NCBI GenBank assembly: GCA_013695075.1
Contig: JACDBE010000006.1
Location: 1-9,378 of the forward strand
From: Acidimicrobiia bacterium
GTDB taxonomy: Bacteria > Actinomycetota > Acidimicrobiia > Spongiisociales > UBA5794
Reading direction: 5' to 3'
DNA: 9,378 nucleotides
The stretch's first letter is position 1, and each line of letters begins with the position of its first letter. Shown piece by piece: positions 1-5,563 of the stretch. The notes beneath the pieces are model-generated. The model saw nothing but the letters and a program-made list of their open reading frames with translations, was not told the origin of the DNA and did not search any database. The translations under genes and the position numbers were made by a program.

Positions 1-53
1 GCCCCCCTCCCGGACCTCCCCCAAAGACGCGGCCCTAAGCGCCGGATGTTGTC

Positions 54-145
54 GGGCCGGCAAAGCCAGCCCTCGGGCGCGCACCCTCCCCGCGCAGGCG
101 GGAGGGGAACAAGAACTCCGCAGCCACCCCTCCCAGATGGAGGGG
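54..145. repeat. Cluster of three GC-rich stem-loops downstream of prcA
   Basis: Three inverted repeats follow one another past the prcA stop. The first is 127-133 with 139-145 (CCCCTCC/GGAGGGG, 5-nt loop). The second is 84-90 with 100-106 (CCCTCCC/GGGAGGG, 9-nt loop). The third is 54-61 with 65-72 (8 pairs including one G-T, loop AAA). The first two resemble each other: read on the minus strand, both have TTCCCCTCC on the left and a GGGAGGG right arm. The hairpin at 127-145 starts 8 nt after the prcA stop, so it may end the proteasome transcript, although no T-run follows. The repetition also suggests a REP-like dispersed intergenic palindrome. I see no gene in positions 1-153. Confidence 0.5.
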
Positions 146-153
146 AAAGAGAG

Positions 154-891
154 TCAGGGAATCTCGGTTTCGTCGACTTCGGGGGCGGGGCTCACCGCGG
201 CGGCGACCTCGGTGGCGCGGGCGGTGGCGATGTCTTCGGCGGTGAGACGGCGGAACTTTCGGCGGCCTCTGGTGCGATCGAGCACGGCCGCTTCCCAGTC
301 GGCGGGGGCAACGCCGCTGTCGTCGACGGCCTCGATGGCTCCGGCGGCGAGCCGAACGGCCGCCTCCAGGTCGAGGTCGGGGTTCCACCCCTCGACCAAC
401 AGCTCGCCCACCTTGGTGTCGTTACCCCCCATGGCACCGAAGTGTGTCACCGAGCCCAGAGTCCCGTCGAACAGGATGCGGAAGATCTGGGTGTCCGCCG
501 GCTCGTCGCCGATCTCAGCCACCATGATCTCGATCTCGTACGGCTTGAGCTCGTGGGTGAAGATCTGGCCCAGGGTCTGGCTGTAGGCGTTGGCCAGACC
601 GCGGGCGGTTACGTCGCGGCGCCCGTAGGAGTAGCCCTTGACATCGGCGTAGCGCACCCCGGCGGTGCGCAGGATCTCGAACTCGTTGAAGCGGCCCACT
701 CCGGCGAAGGCGATGCGGTCGTAGACCTCCCCCAGCTTGTGCAAGGAACCGCTGGGGTTCTCGCCGATGAGCAGCACGCCATCGGTGTACGCGCAAACGG
801 CGATGGGACGGCCCCGGGCGATCCCCTTCCTGGCGAAGTCGGCCCGCTCCTTGGTGAGCTGCTCGGGAGGGACGTAGAAGGGGGCGGTCAT
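154..891 (-). CDS. prcA: Proteasome 20S core subunit alpha
   Basis: This 245-aa protein is the alpha subunit of the bacterial 20S proteasome. Seven copies form each outer ring, which gates entry to the chamber where PrcB subunits cleave unfolded, pupylated proteins in the cytosol. It matches actinobacterial PrcA along its length: an N-terminal gate segment with PEQLTKERADFARKGIARG (about residues 9-27), then AYTDGVLL, ENPSGSLHK, YDRIAFAGVGRFNEFEILR, RRDVTARGLANAYSQTLG and KPYEIEIMVAEIG. It has no catalytic Thr, as expected for alpha. The tail after about residue 225 is acidic and Ala/Pro-rich, as in relatives. The ATG start overlaps the prcB stop as ATGA, so translation is probably coupled to prcB. 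It is the last gene of the operon. Confidence 0.96.
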   Translation of the reverse strand: MTAPFYVPPEQLTKERADFARKGIARGRPIAVCAYTDGVLLIGENPSGSLHKLGEVYDRIAFAGVGRFNEFEILRTAGVRYADVKGYSYGRRDVTARGLANAYSQTLGQIFTHELKPYEIEIMVAEIGDEPADTQIFRILFDGTLGSVTHFGAMGGNDTKVGELLVEGWNPDLDLEAAVRLAAGAIEAVDDSGVAPADWEAAVLDRTRGRRKFRRLTAEDIATARATEVAAAVSPAPEVDETEIP

Positions 892-1700
892 GGCCGGCCC
901 GCCAACACCTCGACGACGATGCCCTCCAGCCGGTCATCGCCGATCTCCTTCAGCCCGGAGGCGGTGACCGTGACCACGTTGGGGTAAATGCCCCGCTTCA
1001 GGTCCGGGCCCCCGGTGGCGGCGTCCTCCTCGGCGGCGGCGACCAGTCCTTCGACGGCGATGCGCAGGGCGTCATCCACGCCGAGGCCGGGACGGAACGA
1101 CGCCTTGAGGAACGACTTGGCCTCGGCGCCGCCCGAGCCGGTGGTGGCGTAGTCCTGCTCCTCGTAGCGACCCCCCACCACGTCGAAGGTGAACAGCTTG
1201 CCGATGCCCACCTCCTCGTCGAAACCGCAGAAAAGGGGAACCACCGCCAGACCCTGGAACGCCAGCGGCAGGTGGTTGCGCACCATCCGAGCCAGGTAGT
1301 TGGCCTTGCCCTCCAGCGACAGCCGGGTGCCTTCGATCTTCTCGTAGTGCTCCAGCTCGGTCTGGAAGAGGCGGATGAGCTCGAGCGCCATGCCGGCGGT
1401 GCCGGCGATGGCCACCGCCGAGAACTCGTCGGCGGCGAACACCTTCTGGATGCGCTTGTGGGCGATGACGTTGCCGGCGGTGGACCGCCGGTCACCCGCC
1501 ATCACCACCCCGTCGCCGTAGCGCAGCGCCAACACCGTGGTGGCGTGGGGCGGCTCGGGGAACACCCCCTCGCCACCGGAAACGGTCCAGCGAGGGGCCA
1601 GACCCCGGTCGTCGAGCACGGCAGCGAAGCTGGCGTGGAGGCTGGGGGGATGCAGGGGCAGGACGGGGCCTGTGGTGAGCTCGTCCCGGCGGCGGCTCAC
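888..1700 (-). CDS. prcB: Proteasome 20S core subunit beta, Ntn hydrolase (with propeptide)
   Basis: This 270-aa precursor is the catalytic beta subunit of the 20S proteasome. By alignment from memory with mycobacterial PrcB, the mature chain starts at Thr54 (PPHA|TTVLALRYGDGVVMAGDRRST), leaving a 53-residue propeptide. Counting from that Thr1, Asp17 (AGDRR), Lys33 (RIQK) and Gly47 (AIAGT) fall in the right places, so the N-terminal-nucleophile active site is intact. ELEHYEKIEG, YATTGSGGAEAKS and ATGGPDLKRGIYP are further family segments. The residue before Thr1 is Ala, whereas actinobacterial PrcB normally has Gly there; this may affect self-processing. The start is GTG, overlapping the pup stop (GTGA), with AAGGG about 6 nt upstream inside pup. 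Its stop overlaps prcA. Confidence 0.96.
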   Translation of the reverse strand: MSRRRDELTTGPVLPLHPPSLHASFAAVLDDRGLAPRWTVSGGEGVFPEPPHATTVLALRYGDGVVMAGDRRSTAGNVIAHKRIQKVFAADEFSAVAIAGTAGMALELIRLFQTELEHYEKIEGTRLSLEGKANYLARMVRNHLPLAFQGLAVVPLFCGFDEEVGIGKLFTFDVVGGRYEEQDYATTGSGGAEAKSFLKASFRPGLGVDDALRIAVEGLVAAAEEDAATGGPDLKRGIYPNVVTVTASGLKEIGDDRLEGIVVEVLAGRP

Positions 1701-1885
1701 TCCCCGCCCTTCTGGACGTAGTTCTTGACGAACTCCTCGGCGTTCTCCTCGAGGACGGTGTCGATCTCGTCGAGCAGCTCGTCGATGCGGTCGGTGATCT
1801 CCTCGGTCTGCTCGGCGGGGGCGCTCTCGTCGACCTCGGTACGGTCCTCCCGTGCCGGGACATGCTTGCGTTCCTGTTCAGCCAC
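1697..1885 (-). CDS. pup: Prokaryotic ubiquitin-like protein Pup, C-terminal Glu form
   Basis: Pup is the 62-aa, largely disordered tag that PafA joins through its C-terminal Glu side chain to substrate lysines, marking them for Mpa and the proteasome. The N-terminal half is acidic and polar. The C-terminal half has the conserved helix LLDEIDTVLEENAEEFV, which binds the Mpa coiled coil, and ends YVQKGGE. The last codon is GAG (Glu), so the tag needs no deamidation, unlike mycobacterial Pup ending in GGQ. The start is GTG at 1885, within the last 8 nt of dop, with GGGAGG 5 nt upstream. The stop overlaps prcB by 4 nt. The identification is firm from the C-terminal motif and the position between dop and prcB. 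Confidence 0.97.
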   Translation of the reverse strand: MAEQERKHVPAREDRTEVDESAPAEQTEEITDRIDELLDEIDTVLEENAEEFVKNYVQKGGE

Positions 1886-3374
1886 CGTCGCCTCCCAAAG
1901 CCCTGATAAGTGCTGCCGGGGTATCGCATCGCTCGAGCATCTCGCCCACCATCTGCTTCGAGCCCCTCAGCGGTTCCATCATCGGCACCCGCCTCAAGGT
2001 CTCCTCTCCGGTGTCGTAGACCAGCGAATCCCAGTTGGCGGCCACCAGGGCCGGCCCGAACCGGGCGACGCATTCGCCCCGGAAGTAGGCCCTGGTGCCC
2101 GGTGGAGGATCGGTGACAGCACGCTCCACCTCGGCGTCGGAGAACAGCCGCTGCATCCTGCCGGTGGCGACCAGACGGTGGTACAGCCCCCGATCGGGAT
2201 CGACGTCGTGGTACTGCAAATCGAGCAGCCGCAGCTTGGGGTGGTCCCAACTGATGTCGTCCCGCTCCACGTAACCGGTGAGCATGCGGTACTTGGCCAC
2301 CCAGTCGAGCCGGTCGGCGAGACGCATCGGGTCGGCCTCCAGGTCGGTGAGCACCTGCTCCCAGCGCTCCACCAGGTCCAGGTACGCCTCCCCGAGGTCG
2401 GCGGTGTTGGCGTGCTTGGTGGCCCACTCCAGATACTGCCATTGCATCTCCAGGGCGGTCATCGAGCTGCCGTCTGCCGTCGCCAGCGGCTGGTCGAGGG
2501 TGAGGTCATGGCTCACCTGCCACGCCGCCTTCACCGGATCGCCGAGGATCATCGGCTGAGGCAGTGCCCCCGCCTCCAGCGCCGCCAGCACCAGCGCCGT
2601 CGAGCCCAGCTTCAAGAAGGTCTGCACCTCGGACAGGTTGGCGTCGCCGAAAATGACATGCAGTCTGCGGTACTTGGCGGCGTCGGCGTGGGGCTCGTCC
2701 CTGGTGTTGATGATGGGGCGCTTCAGCGTCGTCTCCAGCCCCACCTCCTCCTCGAAGAAGTCGGCTCGCTGGGTCAGCTGGAAATCGACCGGCGGCCGGC
2801 CGTTCTCAGATCCCAGCTTGCCCGACCCGGTGAACACCTGGCGGGAGACGAGGAATCCGGTGAGGTGGCGCACGATTTCGCCGAACGGGATGGAGCGGGC
2901 CAGCAGGTAGTTCTCGTGGGCACCGTATGAGTTGCCCTTGCCGTCGCTGTTGTTCTTGTGGATGAACATGCGCTCGTGCGCCGGCATGATGGATCGAGCA
3001 GCGGCGACGGCGCGGGCCATGATCACCTCGCCCGCCTTGTCGTAGCGGGCCGCCTCCAGCGGGTCGGTGCATTCGGGGGTGGAGTACTCGGGATGGGCAT
3101 GATCGACGTAGAGGCGGGCACCGTTGGTGAGCACCACATTGACCAGACCCGTCTCCAACTCGGGCGGGAAGGCACCCTCGTAGCCGAAACCGCGGGCGTC
3201 GCGGCCCGGAGACTCCTCGTCCACCGACCATTGGATGCGGGCCCGGTCGCCGCGGTAGGAGTTGATGACCGTGCTCGACGCCAACACCGGGTTGAAGTCG
3301 AGCTGGTGGCGGACGGTGATGCCGTACTCGGTCTCGCTGCCCAGCACCCTGGGCGGCACCGAGCGCTCGGTCAC
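1878..3374 (-). CDS. dop: Pup deamidase/depupylase Dop
   Basis: This 498-aa protein belongs to the carboxylate-amine ligase (glutamine-synthetase-like) fold shared by Dop and PafA. Dop removes Pup from substrates and, where Pup ends in Gln, deamidates it. Here Pup ends in Glu, so depupylation should be its main role. Visible signatures: GSETEYGI (12-19, metal-binding glutamates), VESP-like DEESPGRDARGF (52-63), LTNGARLYVDHAHPEYSTPE (82-101, with Asp91 matching the catalytic Asp95 of mycobacterial Dop), NNSDGKGNSYGAHENYL (141-157), VGLETTLKRPIINTRDEPHAD, and a C-terminal TRAYFRGECVARFG through LEPLRGSK-like segment. The DHAHPEYS and DGKG forms separate Dop from PafA. The GTG start overlaps the mpa stop (GTGA) and the end overlaps pup by 8 nt. 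Confidence 0.95.
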   Translation of the reverse strand: MTERSVPPRVLGSETEYGITVRHQLDFNPVLASSTVINSYRGDRARIQWSVDEESPGRDARGFGYEGAFPPELETGLVNVVLTNGARLYVDHAHPEYSTPECTDPLEAARYDKAGEVIMARAVAAARSIMPAHERMFIHKNNSDGKGNSYGAHENYLLARSIPFGEIVRHLTGFLVSRQVFTGSGKLGSENGRPPVDFQLTQRADFFEEEVGLETTLKRPIINTRDEPHADAAKYRRLHVIFGDANLSEVQTFLKLGSTALVLAALEAGALPQPMILGDPVKAAWQVSHDLTLDQPLATADGSSMTALEMQWQYLEWATKHANTADLGEAYLDLVERWEQVLTDLEADPMRLADRLDWVAKYRMLTGYVERDDISWDHPKLRLLDLQYHDVDPDRGLYHRLVATGRMQRLFSDAEVERAVTDPPPGTRAYFRGECVARFGPALVAANWDSLVYDTGEETLRRVPMMEPLRGSKQMVGEMLERCDTPAALIRALGGDGG

Positions 3375-5089
3375 AGGTATTGACCCGGGGCGACCGCCTC
3401 GATGCTGCGCCCTTCCCCGTCGGCGGCGATCAGCCGTACGTAGACGATGCGTTCGCCCTTCTTGCCGGAGATACGCGCCCAGTCGTCCGGGTTGGTGGTG
3501 TTGGGCAGGTCCTCGTGCTCCTTGAACTCCTGGGCGATGGCGTTGAGGAGGTCGGCGGCGGTGAGTCCGGGCTTGTCGCCGGCCAGCTCCCGCTTGATGG
3601 TGTCCTTCTTGGCGCGGCTGACGATGTTCTCGATCATCGCGCCGCTGGAGAAGTCCTTGAAGTACAGGGTTTCTCGGTCCCCGTTGGCGTAGGTGACCTC
3701 GAGGAACCGGTTGGGCTCGGTGGTCTCGTACATCCTCTCTACCACCGCCTCGATGAGCGAACCCACCATGGCGTGGCGGTCGCCGCCGAAGCGATCGAGC
3801 TCGCTCTGGGCGTACGGGAGCTCCTCCTCCAGGTAGATGCGGAAGATCTGGCGGGCCGCGGCGGCGTTGGGACGCTCGATCTTGACCTTCACATCGAGAC
3901 GTCCCGGTCGCAGGATGGCAGGGTCGATCAGGTCCTCCCGGTTGGACGCCCCGATGACGATGACGTTCTTGAGGGTCTCCACCCCGTCGAGCTCGGAGAG
4001 CAGTTGGGGGACGATGGTCGACTCGACATCGGATGACACCCCGGTGCCCCTGGTGCGGAACAGCGAGTCCATCTCGTCGAAGAAGACGATGACCGGCACC
4101 CCCTCGTCCGACTTCTCCTTGGCCCGCTGGAAGATGAGTCGGATCTGGCGCTCGGTCTCCCCCACGTACTTGTTGAGCAGTTCGGGGCCCTTGATGTTGA
4201 GGAAGTACGACCGGGTGTCCTCGTTGCCCTCTTTGGCGGCCACCGCCTTGGCCAGGCTGTTGGCCACTGCCTTGGCGATGAGCGTCTTGCCGCAGCCGGG
4301 GGGTCCGTACAGCAGCACCCCCTTGGGTGGGGCAAGGTGGTACTGGTCGAACCGTTCCTTGTGCACGTACGGCAGCTCGACGGCGTCCTGGATGGCGATG
4401 ATCTGCTCGCTGAGCCCGCCGATGTCGTCATAGGTGATGTCGGGGATCTCCTCGAGGACCAACTCCTCGACCTCGGGGCGCACCAGCTTCTCGAACACCA
4501 TCCCTGTACGGGGGTCGATCCTGACGTGATCTCCCGGTCGGAGGAAAACCCCGCGCATGGGGGCGGCCAACTCGGTGACCCGCTCCTCATCCGCTCGACT
4601 CAACACCAGCAGCCTGGTCTCGTCGAGGACCTCCTTGACGGTGGCCACCTCGCCCTGGTTCTCGAAGTAACGGACGTCGACGATGTTGCTGGCTTCGTTG
4701 AGCAGCACCTCCTGGCCGATCTCCAGCGCCTTGATCTCGATGGAGGGCTCGACGTTGACCCGCAGCTTGCGGCCGGCGGTGTGGACGTCGGCGGTGCCGT
4801 CCTCGTTGATGCGCATGATGGTGCCGAACGGGTTGGGCGGCGCCGACAGCTTCTCCACCTCTTGGCGGAGCATGGCCAGCTGCTGGCGGGTCTCCTCGAG
4901 GGCGACGGCCAGCTTCTGGTTCTGGGTTGCCGCCTGGTTGAGCCGGTTCTTGGTCTCCAGGAGGCGCTCCTCCAACACCCGGACCCGGCGGGGGGCATCC
5001 TGGAGCCGCCGCCTGAGCACGGCGACCTCCTCCTCGAGCATCCGTACGGTCGCTCGAAGCTCGTTGGCCTCGTTGCCGGTCTGGTCCAC
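3371..5089 (-). CDS. mpa: Proteasome-associated AAA+ ATPase Mpa/ARC
   Basis: This 572-aa hexameric unfoldase recognises Pup, pulls in the tagged protein and feeds it to the 20S core. Order of parts: N-terminal coiled coil about 7-82 (Pup binding), tandem OB folds about 87-205, and an AAA+ module from about 218. The module contains Walker A GPPGCGKT (262-269), pore-loop segment KYVGETE (307-313), Walker B VIVFFDEMDSLF (333-344), and ASNREDLIDPAILRPGRLD with the arginine-finger region. The C-terminal end is GQYL, the motif that docks in alpha-ring pockets and opens the gate. Length is slightly below the mycobacterial protein. The GTG start at 5089 has AAGGGG 9 nt upstream. It is the first gene of the operon; its probable promoter lies at 5122-5144. 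The gene is also called arc in other actinobacteria. Confidence 0.96.
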   Translation of the reverse strand: MDQTGNEANELRATVRMLEEEVAVLRRRLQDAPRRVRVLEERLLETKNRLNQAATQNQKLAVALEETRQQLAMLRQEVEKLSAPPNPFGTIMRINEDGTADVHTAGRKLRVNVEPSIEIKALEIGQEVLLNEASNIVDVRYFENQGEVATVKEVLDETRLLVLSRADEERVTELAAPMRGVFLRPGDHVRIDPRTGMVFEKLVRPEVEELVLEEIPDITYDDIGGLSEQIIAIQDAVELPYVHKERFDQYHLAPPKGVLLYGPPGCGKTLIAKAVANSLAKAVAAKEGNEDTRSYFLNIKGPELLNKYVGETERQIRLIFQRAKEKSDEGVPVIVFFDEMDSLFRTRGTGVSSDVESTIVPQLLSELDGVETLKNVIVIGASNREDLIDPAILRPGRLDVKVKIERPNAAAARQIFRIYLEEELPYAQSELDRFGGDRHAMVGSLIEAVVERMYETTEPNRFLEVTYANGDRETLYFKDFSSGAMIENIVSRAKKDTIKRELAGDKPGLTAADLLNAIAQEFKEHEDLPNTTNPDDWARISGKKGERIVYVRLIAADGEGRSIEAVAPGQYL

Positions 5090-5121
5090 TGGCCTATGCC
5101 CCTTGGTTGGCCTGGTTTTTC

Positions 5122-5144
5122 AGTGTAGGCCCCGGTACAGACAA
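5122..5144 (-). promoter_or_regulatory. PafBC/RecA-NDp-type promoter upstream of mpa
   Basis: On the minus strand the sequence reads TTGTCTGTA (5144-5136), 8 nt, then TACACT (5127-5122). The mycobacterial RecA-NDp/PafBC consensus is TTGTCRGTG-N8-TANNNT. The first block matches 7 of 9, the spacer is exactly 8, and the -10 fits. No normal -35 stands 17 nt from TACACT. Transcription would start near 5115, giving a leader of about 25 nt before the mpa GTG with its AAGGGG site. That the operon is DNA-damage inducible is inference. Confidence 0.55.
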
Positions 5145-5145
5145 T

Positions 5146-5164
5146 CCCGGTGGACCGGACCGGG
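5146..5164. promoter_or_regulatory. Palindromic element between divergent promoters (possible operator)
   Basis: CCCGGT (5146-5151) and ACCGGG (5159-5164) form a perfect 6-nt inverted repeat with a 7-nt gap. It starts one nt beyond the RecA-NDp-like block of the mpa promoter and lies about 48 nt before the expected ferredoxin start site. A dimeric regulator could bind here, but short GC palindromes are common in such DNA. Confidence 0.25.
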
Positions 5165-5190
5165 TGCGACCGTAGCCACACCAACCCCGG

Positions 5191-5196
5191 TACAAT
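5191..5196 (+). promoter_or_regulatory. Probable -10 box of the ferredoxin gene
   Basis: TACAAT is a near-consensus -10 hexamer 34 nt before the chosen ferredoxin ATG. No good -35 is visible; the hexamer at the right distance (5168-5173) is GACCGT. The box overlaps the second copy of a 10-nt repeat, CCCCGGTACA (5130-5139 and 5185-5194), whose first copy lies in the spacer of the mpa promoter. The expected leader includes a GGAAGG ribosome site at 5215-5220. Confidence 0.45.
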
Positions 5197-5230
5197 GCGC
5201 CCTGCGGGGCACACGGAAGGACCCGACGCA

Positions 5231-5476
5231 ATGAAGGTATGGATCGATCAGGATCTCTGTACCGGAGACGGCTTGTGCGAGGAGATCGCCCCGGATGTCT
5301 TCGTCCTGCTCGACGACGGCCTGGCGTACGTGCGCGAAGGCGCCACGATCATGGCCGAATCCAAGGGCAACGCCCAGGGTGCCGCCGGCATGGCCACCAT
5401 CCCCGAGAGCCAACTCGACATCGTGGTCGAGGCCGCCGAGGAATGCCCCGGGGAGTGCATCTTCATCGAGCCGTGA
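5231..5476 (+). CDS. Small single-cluster ferredoxin, Asp-ligand type
   Basis: This 81-aa acidic protein is a one-cluster bacterial ferredoxin, a cytosolic electron carrier. The N-terminal motif is C10-TG-D13-GL-C16, with APDVF just after it, and the distal ligand is C72 in ECPGEC; an extra C76 follows. Asp at the second ligand position, with Cys either side, is the pattern of Pyrococcus-like ferredoxins and of [3Fe-4S] ferredoxins, so the cluster is probably [3Fe-4S] or an Asp-ligated [4Fe-4S]. Between the motifs, residues 31-60 are longer and richer in Gly/Ala than in minimal relatives. I chose ATG 5231 because the longer reading from 5150 would start upstream of the TACAAT box and adds no ferredoxin-like sequence. 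The gene is divergent from mpa and convergent with trmI; its partner enzyme is unknown. Confidence 0.88.
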   Translation: MKVWIDQDLCTGDGLCEEIAPDVFVLLDDGLAYVREGATIMAESKGNAQGAAGMATIPESQLDIVVEAAEECPGECIFIEP

Positions 5477-5501
5477 CCCCAGCGTCCGGCTGCTTCTCAA
5501 C

Positions 5502-5552
5502 GATTCTTAGGGCCGAAACACGTGCTGGCGGCGCGATCGGACCCTAAGAATC
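5502..5552. terminator. Inverted repeat between convergent ferredoxin and trmI genes, probable bidirectional terminator
   Basis: GATTCTTAGGG (5502-5512) pairs perfectly with CCCTAAGAATC (5542-5552). After one bulged A (5541) the stem continues with CCGA (5513-5516) and TCGG (5537-5540), giving 15 pairs around a 20-nt loop that contains CACGTG. It lies 25 nt after the ferredoxin stop and 11 nt after the trmI stop, the right place to stop transcripts from both sides. There is no long T-run on either strand. Confidence 0.5.
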
Positions 5553-5563
5553 CGGTTGGGTGA

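Noticed and set aside
107..116. GAACAAGAAC as a SOS (LexA) half-site
   Set aside because: No palindromic partner at LexA spacing, and it lies downstream of prcA among stem-loops.
46..987. Long plus-strand reading frame (313 aa) opposite prcA and the end of prcB
   Set aside because: Antisense shadow of GC-rich codon bias; the product is a low-complexity Gly/Val/His-rich string with no domain, opposite two certain genes.
1725..2930. Plus-strand reading frame of 401 aa opposite pup and dop
   Set aside because: Mirror of Pup and Dop codons; His/Gln/Leu-rich with no recognisable motif, while the opposite strand encodes well-conserved proteins.
1878..3374. Possible identity as PafA (Pup ligase) rather than Dop
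   Set aside because: The YVDHAHPEYS and NNSDGKGNSYGAHENY forms, and the position between mpa and pup, are those of Dop; the PafA forms of these motifs are absent.
3380..5128. Plus-strand frames opposite mpa (218, 198 and 263 aa)
   Set aside because: Shadows of a clear AAA+ ATPase; no ribosome sites or family motifs.
5150..5230. N-terminal extension of the ferredoxin from ATG 5150
   Set aside because: It would begin upstream of the TACAAT box, has no ferredoxin character, and the ATG at 5231 has GGAAGG in front.
5502..5552. IdeR/DtxR iron box in the TTAGG/CCTAA arms
   Set aside because: The half-sites are 29 nt or more apart, not a contiguous 19-bp operator, and lie downstream of both genes.
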